A DNA stretch of 64,000 nt, from NCBI RefSeq assembly GCF_000935355.1, contig NZ_JXZC01000001.1:1302001-1366000 (forward strand), given 5' to 3'. The DNA comes from Rossellomorea aquimaris (GTDB lineage Bacteria > Bacillota > Bacilli > Bacillales > Bacillaceae_B). A program made the position numbers and the translations under genes. Each line of letters opens with the position of its first letter. Position 1 is the stretch's first letter. Below the pieces are notes generated by a model. It had not been told where the DNA came from. It made no database searches and saw only the letters and a list, made by a program, of their open reading frames with translations. Positions 25,012 through 33,336 of this stretch are shown piece after piece.

Positions 25012-26184
25012 TTATTCAAATGTCCCCTTCACGATCGCTTCCCCATTCTCTACCATCAACTTACCTTTGGCAAACACCGTGTTTACTTCAAGTGTATTCT
25101 TATCCAATAGCACCAGATCAGCGTCCTTTTCTGCCTCCACGTGACCTTTTTGCTTTAATTTCAGGATTTTGGCAGGATTTGATGTAATGACTTTAATGGC
25201 CGTTTCTAAAGGAATTCCTTCTTCCAGAACAGCATCTTTCACTTCACTAAATAAACTCGACACCTGACCAATCTGTAATCCTATCAGCTCCCCGTCCCCA
25301 TCAAAATCAGGCAGGCTCGCTTGTCCATCCGAAGTGTATGTGATTTGTTCAACCGGTACACCGGCATCGAGCATGCGTTTTAGCGCTTTACTGCATTTCA
25401 CTTCGCCATCTTCGAGAAATTGAGGAATGGTACTGGTCGTAAAGTCTACATAACCACCTCTTTGAGCATATTGAATACCTGCTTCAAATAGATGGGCATT
25501 CCGATTGATATGGGTTGGGTAGAATTGTTTAATCGGTATGTCCGTTGTATCGACTATTTCTTCAAGAAGCTTTAAGTGGTCATGGCTATCTCCTACATGA
25601 ACATTGACAATTCCCGATTTGCCGGACAGCATGCCGCCAATTCGGGCAGAAGAAGCAATTTTCGTTAATTCGTTTACGGTGGGTTGAGATGAGCGATGGT
25701 CAGCAATCGCCACTTCACCTACTCCGATGATGCGATCTACTAAAATAATATCGTCTTCGATTTTACCGGTAAGCGTTTTCAATGGTACTTGATAAGAACC
25801 GGTTTGCACGTAGCAGGTAATCCCCTCTTCTTCAAGACCCTTCGCTTTTGCCACAAGGCTCGCCATCGTTCTCGTCGTTCCATCTGTTCCAATCACACCA
25901 ACAAGGGTCGTGATACCGGCAAGTGTGGCCTGAGTCAGTTGAATTTCCGGTGTTCTTGTACGGAAGCTGCCCTCGCCTCCTCCGCCCATAATATGTACGT
26001 GGGAGTCTATAAATCCAGGAACAACATACTTTCCAGAGGCATCCACCACCTTTATATCCACAAATTGATGAGGAGGTTCAATTTTATCTTCAATAAAACC
26101 TATTTTATTATCTACTATTAATATATCTTTTTTCCCTAAATATTCTGGAGCATAAACTTCTCCGTTTTGAATTAATGTCAGCAT
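25012..26184 (-). CDS. iadA: Isoaspartyl dipeptidase
   Basis: 390 residues. This amidohydrolase hydrolyses beta-aspartyl (isoaspartyl) dipeptides left by degradation of damaged proteins. The metal-binding motif GFIDSHVHIMGGGGEGS lies near residue 57. Other conserved pieces are GVIGTDGTTR near 97, NVHVGDSHDHL near 196, PTHINRN near 225 and TSDGQASLPDFD near 285 with the catalytic Asp. It is second in an operon behind a YfcC-family transporter, under a sigma-54 promoter and its activator. That points to uptake and use of isoaspartyl peptides. Confidence 0.93.
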   Translation of the reverse strand: MLTLIQNGEVYAPEYLGKKDILIVDNKIGFIEDKIEPPHQFVDIKVVDASGKYVVPGFIDSHVHIMGGGGEGSFRTRTPEIQLTQATLAGITTLVGVIGTDGTTRTMASLVAKAKGLEEEGITCYVQTGSYQVPLKTLTGKIEDDIILVDRIIGVGEVAIADHRSSQPTVNELTKIASSARIGGMLSGKSGIVNVHVGDSHDHLKLLEEIVDTTDIPIKQFYPTHINRNAHLFEAGIQYAQRGGYVDFTTSTIPQFLEDGEVKCSKALKRMLDAGVPVEQITYTSDGQASLPDFDGDGELIGLQIGQVSSLFSEVKDAVLEEGIPLETAIKVITSNPAKILKLKQKGHVEAEKDADLVLLDKNTLEVNTVFAKGKLMVENGEAIVKGTFE

Positions 26185-26221
26185 GATGTTTGCTCCCTTC
26201 TTTTTTTACTCATATAATCGC

Positions 26222-26247
26222 GCCGAACCTTACAGCGAAGGTTCGGC
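26222..26247. promoter_or_regulatory. Intra-operon hairpin between transporter and iadA
   Basis: Perfect 10-bp arms GCCGAACCTT and AAGGTTCGGC with a 6-nt loop. No T run follows in the direction of transcription, so it looks like an RNA-stability or processing hairpin rather than a terminator. Confidence 0.6.
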
Positions 26248-26260
26248 ACTATAAATCAAA

Positions 26261-27763
26261 TCAGAAACCGATGAGTGTTGCCGTTATCACAAAGATCGAT
26301 GACAGAACGAATAGGATGAGCATGAACTTAATAATGAATTTAGCCCATATTCCCCAATCAACACGTGCTGCTCCAAGTGTACCAAGTAAAGCAGCAGAGG
26401 TCGGAACAAGGATATTGGTTAATCCATCTCCCAATTGGAAGGCAAGGACCGCTACCTGACGGGAGACTCCGGCAATATCTGCAAGTGGAGCCATTAGAGG
26501 CATTGTTAAAGCGGCTTGACCGGAACCAGATACAACAAAGAAGTTGAATACAGATTGGAATAAATACATACACCAGGCAGAAATGGCTTCAGGGAAATCC
26601 CCCACCACTTGCCCTGCTCCATATAACATCGTGTTTAATACAGATGGTGCGTCAGGTGAATCTCCACCAAGGATTATGACGATTCCTTTTGCCATACCTA
26701 CAACTAATGCAGCCGGCAATAAATCCTTCGCTCCGTCTATGAATCCATCTGCTATATCATCCCATGACATTCCATTCAATTTAAACAGAACGCCAATTAT
26801 ACCTGCAACTAATCCAATCGTAAAGAATTGGCTCGCAATCTCAGGAATATAGTAGGCGTGTTCCACCACTCCCCAAATGATCCAGGCAATACCTACAGCA
26901 ACGGTTAATATGACCAGTGAATGACCCAAAGTAAATTTGGTATTTAAGTCTTGTACTCTGCCTTCTTTACGGAAGTATTCATCTGAAGCATATGAAAGAC
27001 TTCGTTTAGGTTCTTTCCGAATCGCTTGAGCATATCTCCATGTATAGATGATTCCCACAAGAGTGAATACAACCCACATAACAATACGGAAACCTGCTCC
27101 CGAAAGAACCGGTACACCTGAAACACCCTGTGCGATAGCCACGCCGAATGGATTCATCCATGAAGTGGCAAAACCGATTTGAGTCGCCACATAGGTGACC
27201 ATGATTCCAGTGATGGCATCATAACCAATCGCAATCATGATTGGTACGAGAATCATGGCAAAGGCAATGGCCTCTTCCCCCATCCCGAACACGGCTCCCC
27301 CTAATGAGAACAAGAAGAACATAATAGGGATGATCAAAGATTCTTTTCCTTTGGTCCTCTCGATGACCTTTAGGATTCCTTCTTCAATGGCCCTTGTCTT
27401 CATGATAATACCAAAGGCTCCACCAATGATTAAGATAAAGGCTACTACACCTACAGCGGACCCCCATTTATCCCCTGATACAAGACCTTCAAATACATAA
27501 TTAAGGAATCCAATTCCTCCACCAGGCTCGAAAAGGCCGGTTCCTTCTCTAATTAGATTTCCATCTTCATCCTTTAAATAACTGAACGAATCAGGATCTA
27601 ATACCGTTTTGGTTTGTTCTTCCCCATCCTGCATGAACGTGATTTCTTCTGTCGTGAATTGCCCCTTTGGTACCATATACGTTAAAATTGCAGCTGCCAA
27701 TACAACGAAAAAAACAATAATAAATGTATGCGGCACCTTCCAGGCTTTTTGTTCTTTCTCCAT
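26261..27763 (-). CDS. YfcC-family transporter, probably for dipeptides or amino acids
   Basis: About 500 residues from an ATG behind GGGGGGAAAGAA; the frame extends to 27799 without a site. Roughly twelve membrane helices are predicted. YfcC/DcuC-type marks are the N-terminal TYMVPKGQFT, GAVFGMGEEAIAFAMILVPI near 165 and SGSGQAALTMPLMAPLADIAGVSRQV near 425. It is first in the operon with iadA, so isoaspartyl dipeptides or their products are the likely substrate; that is inference. Confidence 0.85.
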   Translation of the reverse strand: MEKEQKAWKVPHTFIIVFFVVLAAAILTYMVPKGQFTTEEITFMQDGEEQTKTVLDPDSFSYLKDEDGNLIREGTGLFEPGGGIGFLNYVFEGLVSGDKWGSAVGVVAFILIIGGAFGIIMKTRAIEEGILKVIERTKGKESLIIPIMFFLFSLGGAVFGMGEEAIAFAMILVPIMIAIGYDAITGIMVTYVATQIGFATSWMNPFGVAIAQGVSGVPVLSGAGFRIVMWVVFTLVGIIYTWRYAQAIRKEPKRSLSYASDEYFRKEGRVQDLNTKFTLGHSLVILTVAVGIAWIIWGVVEHAYYIPEIASQFFTIGLVAGIIGVLFKLNGMSWDDIADGFIDGAKDLLPAALVVGMAKGIVIILGGDSPDAPSVLNTMLYGAGQVVGDFPEAISAWCMYLFQSVFNFFVVSGSGQAALTMPLMAPLADIAGVSRQVAVLAFQLGDGLTNILVPTSAALLGTLGAARVDWGIWAKFIIKFMLILFVLSSIFVITATLIGF

Positions 27764-27807
27764 TTCTTTCCCCCCGTTTGACGATATGATGTACTTCACA
27801 TATGTAC

Positions 27808-27825
27808 ATGCAAGTTCCGTGCCAA
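27808..27825 (-). promoter_or_regulatory. Sigma-54 promoter of the yfcC-like/iadA operon
   Basis: The minus strand reads TTGGCACGGAACTTGCAT, matching the sigma-54 -24 (TGGCAC) and -12 (TTGCAT) elements with standard spacing. A sigma-54 activator gene is divergent immediately upstream. Confidence 0.88.
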
Positions 27826-27860
27826 TCTATAATTATCTGAAAATACAAACTTCGGGTGCA

Positions 27861-27924
27861 TTAATGGTTATTATCGGTTAAAATGTACTTAACCATTAAA
27901 CCATTTATCAACCAATTAAACCAT
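27861..27924. promoter_or_regulatory. Probable activator binding sites (enhancer)
   Basis: TTAATGGTTA (27861-27870) is the perfect inverse of TAACCATTAA (27890-27899). GGTTAA and TTAACC form a further dyad at 27876-27894, and two more ACCAnTTAAACCAT-like words follow to 27924. They lie upstream of the sigma-54 promoter and would also overlap the activator's own promoter. Confidence 0.6.
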
Positions 27925-27937
27925 AAGGGGGAGACAT

Positions 27938-29995
27938 ATGAAACGTGAGTTAATTCTATTAGCCGGAACAAAGGAAACGGAAAGAGCTCTTAAGGAACAA
28001 TTACAATCCGTTTTCGGAGTACTGATCAATATCACGAGTTATGCCTGTGATGAAGGAATTCCTACGTATTTCACCAATAAATTGATTGTTTATTCCTCTG
28101 CACTTATCGCACCAGAAGTGAAGGAATATATCGATTTCGATTCATGCACCATCATTAAAGCCCGTCGAACCGTCAATTATGAATACATAGATCGTATTTT
28201 CGAATTACCTCCGGGAAAGAAGATTCTATATGTGAATGATTTTATCGAGACGGCTCAGGAAGCTGTCTCTACATTGAAACGATTAGGAATAGATCATGTC
28301 GATTACATTCCGTACTCCCCGACCGGAGACTACCCAAGACAAGTAGATATCGCCATCTCACCGGGAGAAACGGCAAGCATTCCACCTTCCATTCCCAGCA
28401 AGATCGATATCGGTGTACGACTGATCGACTTGAACACCATTATGAAAATCATCTACCACTTTCAGTTGTCAGAGCAGTTAACCTTTGATATTACCGACCG
28501 CTATACGAGAAAGATCATCGAGCTCAGTCAAAAACTAGGCGCCATCAATCGACGGGCGAAAACGTTAAATAAATTTTTAAATAAAGTAGTGGATGGTGTA
28601 AATGATGGCATTCTCGCCTTTCAAGAAGACGGAGAAATTACCGTATTCAATGAAGTGCTTGAAAGAATGGTTGGGATTACATCTTCCCATGCGAAAGGTA
28701 AAAAACTAAACAGGGTTTTCAAGAATATCGAGCTCAATCACTTCTTGACATCGCAGCAAGATGAAGATCAACAATATTTCACTCTCCGTCAGCAGAATGT
28801 AATGGTCTATCGTTTCCGTTTGAAGGCAGAAGGAGTCATCGTGGCAACGTTTAAAGATATGGAAGAGACCATTGAGATGGAAAAGGTCCGTAAACGGGAG
28901 CTTCAGCGGAGAGGATATATTGCGAAATATACATTTGACAGCATCCTTGGTAAAAGTGCCATCATTAAAGAAACAAAAATGATAGCAAAAAAACTCGCAC
29001 AAAGTGAGCTTCCCGTCCTAATCTATGGGGAAACAGGCACAGGGAAAGAGCTGTTCTCAAGCGCTATGCACAATGATTCCTCCCGAAAGAACAGTCCATA
29101 TCTTGCAGTGAACTGCAGCGCGCTGCCCGAGGATCTATTAGAAAGTGAATTATTCGGTTATGAGGACGGCGCCTTCACGGGAGCAAAAAAAGGAGGAAAA
29201 AAGGGGCTATTTGAACAAGCCGATGGCGGGACCCTGTTTCTCGATGAAATCGGTGATATTAGCTTAAAGCTTCAAGCAAGGCTCCTAAGGGTCCTTCAGG
29301 AGATGGAGATCAGGCGGATTGGGGGAAATAAAAACATTCCTGTAGATGTCAGGATCATCGCCGCCACGAACAGAGATCTTCAGAAGCTGATAATAGAGGG
29401 AACATTCCGGGAAGATCTCTATCACCGTCTGAAAGTCTTATCCTTGCAGCTGCCGAGCCTGAGGGATAGAAGCGAAGATATTCCCCTCCTCATCGAGAAT
29501 TTCATTCGGATGGAACAATGCAACATCACAACAATTGACGTTGCTGTAATAGATGCATTGAAAAAAGCACGTTGGAGCGGGAATATACGCGAACTTAAAA
29601 ACACGTTGCTTTACATGATCACCGTTGCAGGGCAAAATCGACTAACCGTTCATCAATTACCGAAAAATGATAATAATTTCAAAGGAAAAGAGCATACTAA
29701 GGATACCCTATCTCCTCCGGCCATCACCATGTCAAAATCCGGGGAGTATGTAAATATCCTTACCGCATTAGTTGAATTTTTCGAAGAAGGAAAGCGGGCC
29801 AGCAGACAAAAGATTTATTCTTCTCTGCAACGAAGCTCCACCCCTCTTTCTGTTCAACAAATCAGGACGAGATTAAACGAACTCCAGGATTTAGGATATG
29901 TTTTTATCCAGAGAGGTAGAATCGGAACAGAAATAACCCCTGAAGGAGTAGCCTGGCTAAATAATCAGATGGAGAAGGTTTTAACTATTCGTTAA
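27938..29995 (+). CDS. Sigma-54-dependent transcriptional activator
   Basis: 685 residues. An N-terminal sensor of about 190 residues I cannot name precedes a PAS-like segment (about 212-300) and a linker helix. The AAA+ domain (about 330-560) has Walker A GETGTGKEL, the sigma-54 contact motif GAFTGA, Walker B GGTLFLDEIGD and an arginine-finger region. Instead of the usual Fis-type HTH, the C-terminus (about 605-680) reads as a winged helix: SRQKIYSSL...SVQQIRTRLNELQDLGYVFIQR. It should drive the divergent transporter-iadA operon. The ATG has AAGGGGGAG. Confidence 0.9.
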   Translation: MKRELILLAGTKETERALKEQLQSVFGVLINITSYACDEGIPTYFTNKLIVYSSALIAPEVKEYIDFDSCTIIKARRTVNYEYIDRIFELPPGKKILYVNDFIETAQEAVSTLKRLGIDHVDYIPYSPTGDYPRQVDIAISPGETASIPPSIPSKIDIGVRLIDLNTIMKIIYHFQLSEQLTFDITDRYTRKIIELSQKLGAINRRAKTLNKFLNKVVDGVNDGILAFQEDGEITVFNEVLERMVGITSSHAKGKKLNRVFKNIELNHFLTSQQDEDQQYFTLRQQNVMVYRFRLKAEGVIVATFKDMEETIEMEKVRKRELQRRGYIAKYTFDSILGKSAIIKETKMIAKKLAQSELPVLIYGETGTGKELFSSAMHNDSSRKNSPYLAVNCSALPEDLLESELFGYEDGAFTGAKKGGKKGLFEQADGGTLFLDEIGDISLKLQARLLRVLQEMEIRRIGGNKNIPVDVRIIAATNRDLQKLIIEGTFREDLYHRLKVLSLQLPSLRDRSEDIPLLIENFIRMEQCNITTIDVAVIDALKKARWSGNIRELKNTLLYMITVAGQNRLTVHQLPKNDNNFKGKEHTKDTLSPPAITMSKSGEYVNILTALVEFFEEGKRASRQKIYSSLQRSSTPLSVQQIRTRLNELQDLGYVFIQRGRIGTEITPEGVAWLNNQMEKVLTIR

Positions 29996-30061
29996 CAGGG
30001 TAACTTTACATTAACCGGTTAGAAACATATTTCATTGATACGATAAGTCGAGGTGATTTTA

Positions 30062-30130
30062 ATGATACGTACAATCTTAATGGTCGTTGGAGCAATTGTT
30101 GTCATTGGTTGGATTATCAGCATGCTGTAA
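30062..30130 (+). CDS. Small single-helix membrane peptide
   Basis: A 22-residue frame, MIRTILMVVGAIVVIGWIIS followed by ML, almost entirely one membrane helix, with GAGGTGATTTTA before the ATG. A palindrome TAACCGGTTA lies upstream at 30012-30021. No family recognised. Its ribosome site and hydrophobicity support it, but such short frames can arise by chance. Confidence 0.45.
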   Translation: MIRTILMVVGAIVVIGWIISML

Positions 30131-30181
30131 TCCGAGTCATTCAAACTAAACATTATTCCTGCAATTATATGATTTTAATCA

Positions 30182-30227
30182 AAAAGAAAGAGCAGAACGG
30201 ATCTTCCCCCGTTCTGCTCTTTCTTTT
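30182..30227. terminator. Strong bidirectional terminator
   Basis: AAAAGAAAGAGCAGAACGG pairs over 19 bp with CCGTTCTGCTCTTTCTTTT. It closes the small peptide gene and the convergent gene ending at 30233. Confidence 0.85.
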
Positions 30228-30232
30228 CGCCA

Positions 30233-30523
30233 TTAAGCAAATGTTGAATCAGCTTCTATATATTCTGCATTCCATGCATCGTTTTCCTGAATAGCTTTCA
30301 TATAGGTAAATACAACCTGACAGGTTTCATCATCAGCGCTTAGTACTCTTAAATGCTGAATACATTTTCGAATGGTTGGATCGTAGTTCCCTTGGGACTC
30401 TTCTTCGTTTAAGGTTTGAAGAGATTTCAAATACATATACACGATTTGCCGTGTTTTCTCATCAGTATTGATTTTGGTTAAATGTTCAATACACTTTCTG
30501 ATGATCGGATGCATTCTATCCAT
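30233..30523 (-). CDS. Small protein with an internal duplication
   Basis: 96 residues made of two similar helical repeats of about 31 residues. Repeat 1 is PIIRKCIEHLTKINTDEKTR followed by QIVYMYLKSLQ; repeat 2 is PTIRKCIQHLRVLSADDETC followed by QVVFTYMKAIQ. Each carries Cys and His in C-I-x-H-L. Family not recognised. It is divergent from the UspA gene and ends at the strong terminator. Confidence 0.6.
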   Translation of the reverse strand: MDRMHPIIRKCIEHLTKINTDEKTRQIVYMYLKSLQTLNEEESQGNYDPTIRKCIQHLRVLSADDETCQVVFTYMKAIQENDAWNAEYIEADSTFA

Positions 30524-30662
30524 ATTCGTTTCTCTCCTTAGTAGAAATGATTTACCATATTATTACGTATCATGGTCTCGCTTTTTGAGGGATATTGGAG
30601 AAAAAGATTATTATTCAGAAATTGGGGTAAATAGTAGATATCCCAATATTGAGGTGATTTTG

Positions 30663-31187
30663 ATGTATAAACACATTTTGTTAGCTTACGATGAAACAGA
30701 TGGAAGCAATAAAGCATTGGATGAAGTGCAAAAATTAATAAAAGGCTCTATAGATACACAATTAACCGTACTCCATATATCAGATGAAAAGGTAGCGAAT
30801 GAAAGTCACGACAATTATACCCCTACCCATGCAATAGCAGATACATCACCTGGTTTTGATAACAATTATATGGGAAATCTGTCGGTCTCACCCGACAACA
30901 AGGTTCATACTTCGGAGGAAGAACGTCATGAAATTAAGACACCCTCCTCTACGCATCACTATCTGAAAAATGCGAAAGAAAAACTGTCTCCATACGGAAT
31001 TGAGGCAAACTATATTCACCTTTCCGGTTCAGAAGCAAAACGCATATGTGAATATGCCAAAGAAATCCAGGCAGATCTGGTAGTGGTCGGGAGCAGCCGA
31101 AAATCCGGCATGAAAAAATGGGTACTTGGAAGCGTCAGTGAAAAAGTCACCCAAAACTGTGAATCCAGTGTATTGGTTGTAAAATAA
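30663..31187 (+). CDS. Universal stress protein, UspA family
   Basis: 174 residues from an ATG with GAGGTGATTTTG. It begins MYKHILLAYDETDGSNKAL, and the C-terminal nucleotide-binding signature is VVVGSSRKSGMKKWVLGSVSEKVTQNCESSVLVVK. This G-2x-G-9x-G-S/T pattern marks ATP-binding UspA proteins. An insertion of about 45 polar residues (about 48-95) lengthens the middle compared with the usual 140-150 residues. A frame extended to 30468 has no support. Confidence 0.88.
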   Translation: MYKHILLAYDETDGSNKALDEVQKLIKGSIDTQLTVLHISDEKVANESHDNYTPTHAIADTSPGFDNNYMGNLSVSPDNKVHTSEEERHEIKTPSSTHHYLKNAKEKLSPYGIEANYIHLSGSEAKRICEYAKEIQADLVVVGSSRKSGMKKWVLGSVSEKVTQNCESSVLVVK

Positions 31188-31194
31188 ATATCAG

Positions 31195-31234
31195 AAAGGG
31201 AGGGACGGACCTTGCAAGGTCCGTCCCTCCCTTT
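31195..31234. terminator. 40-bp perfect palindrome terminator
   Basis: AAAGGGAGGGACGGACCTTG and its exact inverse make a perfect 40-bp palindrome with A and T ends, between the convergent uspA and XRE genes. Confidence 0.85.
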
Positions 31235-31236
31235 CT

Positions 31237-31689
31237 TCATTCACCTGTTAACTCGTCAAAACGTTTATGGGCATTTTCTTCGTCAAAGCTGCTATAGATT
31301 CGGTAATCTTCATGATCCAATATTCGATAGTGCTTACTGAAAAGGTTCTGTTGAAGTATGTATTCATCATCCTTCTTCAAATCCTTCCACCAGACCTTGC
31401 CTCCTAACGTTTTTTCCTTTCGATAATCAATACCTTCCCGTGCAATGGTCTCTATGATTTCAAGAGGTTCCCCCCCAAGACTCGTGGTTAAGGTTTCACT
31501 ATCTTTAAACAATGCACAGATGGCAATGACGGCTGTCCAGCTTGCCATGACTCTGCCTTTTTCTATTTGGACGAGGGTTTTTTTGGATAATCCGATGATA
31601 TTCGCCATCTTGTCTTGTGTATACCCTGCTTCTGTTCGTATTAGCCTTAATTTATCTGAAATGATTAAAACGATTTCTTCTTTTGTCAT
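31237..31689 (-). CDS. XRE-family transcriptional regulator
   Basis: 150 residues. The N-terminal HTH reads LRLIRTEAGYTQDKMANIIG then LSKKTLVQIEKGR (residues 14-46). The C-terminal half, KVWWKDLKKDDEYILQQNLFSKHYRILDHEDYRIYSSFDEENA, is probably a sensing or dimerisation domain I cannot name. The gene stands alone, convergent with uspA and divergent from the photolyase gene, which it could control. Confidence 0.8.
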   Translation of the reverse strand: MTKEEIVLIISDKLRLIRTEAGYTQDKMANIIGLSKKTLVQIEKGRVMASWTAVIAICALFKDSETLTTSLGGEPLEIIETIAREGIDYRKEKTLGGKVWWKDLKKDDEYILQQNLFSKHYRILDHEDYRIYSSFDEENAHKRFDELTGE

Positions 31690-31845
31690 CGATTCACACC
31701 TTATTTCCGTTCTAGTGTAATACTACACCAATCTAAAAATTAATAAAACAACCTTGATTCAACCCATTGATTTTTGTATCCCCCTGTCCATTTTACTATA
31801 CTTTAAGTTAAGAATAGACGTATTCGATTAAACGGAGGGAATACC

Positions 31846-33249
31846 ATGTCAAAATGCATCATTGTCCTTATCAGGCAGGACCTTCGCCTTCACGATCACC
31901 CAGCTCTCTACAAAGCTTCTCAAGAAGGAAAAGTGATCCCTCTCTATATCCTGGATGAGGAAACTTCTCCATTCCCAACCGGAGAAGCCAAGAAATGGTG
32001 GCTGCATTCAAATTTAGAAGCCTTTCAATCATCTCTTCAGTCAATCAACGGACGACTATGGATGGATAAAGGAAAAGTAGAAAGTGTTCTCCCCCAGTGG
32101 GTTAAGAAAACCGGTGCACAGGCAGTTTACTGGAATCGGGTATATGACCCTCAAGTGTATGAACGAGATCTCAAATTGGCTCATTCCTTATCCTCTCAAG
32201 GGATTGAAGTACAAACATTTGAAGGCACACTTTTACTCCCACCATGGGAAATAAAAAAAGACGATGATACGCCTTATAAAGTGTACTCGGCTTTTTACAG
32301 GTCAATCAGGAAAGAAGAAATACCAAAACCTGTACCGTCTGTGAATGAGTTGAAAGTTCCAGCTCTTGACCTGGGCAAATCACTCAACGAACTGGGCCTC
32401 CTCCCTCCCATTCCATGGTTTCGCATTATGTCCAGCATTTGGGAGCCGGGTGAAAAGGCTGCAATTAAGAGGTTTAATGCATTTATGGGGAAAAGCTTGG
32501 ATGACTATTCTGAAGGAAGAGACTTTCCTGCTGAAGGCCATCATTCCACTTTATCCCCTTATTTAGCACTTGGCATCATATCTGTGAGAAGTATGTATCA
32601 CACACTCTTGGAGAAGGAAGACAGGCTGATTGAAGCCTTCATTAAACAATTAATCTGGAGGGACTTCTCCTATTCTGTCCTTCTTCATTTTCCTAAGTCT
32701 CCAACGCACCCTCTTAACGGGAAATTCGAGAATTTCCCGTGGCAGCAGGAAAAGGTTCATTGGGAACGTTGGACAAGAGGGGAGACTGGTTACCCGATCG
32801 TTGATGCAGGAATGAGAGAATTATGGGCAACAGGATTCATGCACAACCGTGTCAGGATGATTGTCGCCTCTTTCCTGACTAAACATTTGCTCATTCCTTG
32901 GCAAAAGGGAGCCCGGTGGTTTCTGGAAACTCTGATTGATGCAGACCTTGCCAATAATTCAATGGGCTGGCAATGGGTTGCAGGCTCAGGGGTGGATCCG
33001 GCCCCCTACTTCCGAATTTTCAATCCAACTTTGCAAAGTGAAAAAATTGATGGGGAAGGTGCCTATATCCGGATGTGGGTTCCAGAATTACGTGAGGTAC
33101 CAAGCCAATATATCCACATGCCCTCAGATGCTCCCGAGCATATTCTTGAACATGCAGGTGTCGTATTGGGTGAAGATTACCCCTATCCAATCGTCGATCA
33201 TAAAGCTGCCAGGAAAAGAGCATTAGAACGCTATGACCAGATAAAATGA
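31846..33249 (+). CDS. phr: Deoxyribodipyrimidine photolyase
   Basis: 467 residues, class I CPD photolyase, repairing UV-induced cyclobutane dimers with blue light and FAD. The N-terminal antenna domain begins with IVLIRQDLRLHDHPAL. The FAD domain has WERWTRGETGYPIVDAGMREL, TGFMHNRVRMIVASFLTK and DADLANNSMGWQWVAGSGVDPAPYFRIFNP near residues 365-400. Ribosome binding site CGGAGGG precedes the ATG. It complements the spore-specific UV repair gene splB 2.2 kb downstream. Confidence 0.95.
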   Translation: MSKCIIVLIRQDLRLHDHPALYKASQEGKVIPLYILDEETSPFPTGEAKKWWLHSNLEAFQSSLQSINGRLWMDKGKVESVLPQWVKKTGAQAVYWNRVYDPQVYERDLKLAHSLSSQGIEVQTFEGTLLLPPWEIKKDDDTPYKVYSAFYRSIRKEEIPKPVPSVNELKVPALDLGKSLNELGLLPPIPWFRIMSSIWEPGEKAAIKRFNAFMGKSLDDYSEGRDFPAEGHHSTLSPYLALGIISVRSMYHTLLEKEDRLIEAFIKQLIWRDFSYSVLLHFPKSPTHPLNGKFENFPWQQEKVHWERWTRGETGYPIVDAGMRELWATGFMHNRVRMIVASFLTKHLLIPWQKGARWFLETLIDADLANNSMGWQWVAGSGVDPAPYFRIFNPTLQSEKIDGEGAYIRMWVPELREVPSQYIHMPSDAPEHILEHAGVVLGEDYPYPIVDHKAARKRALERYDQIK

Positions 33250-33268
33250 ATATAGAAAAGCTGAAATT

Positions 33269-33312
33269 AAAAAACGAGTCTATTACCTCCATTGGAGTAT
33301 AGACTCGTTTTT
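33269..33312. terminator. Bidirectional terminator between phr and the symporter gene
   Basis: ACGAGTCTAT and ATAGACTCGT plus inner CCTCC/GGAG, flanked by runs of A and T. Confidence 0.85.
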
Positions 33313-33336
33313 TGCTTAGATTTTTTTATTGAGAGA

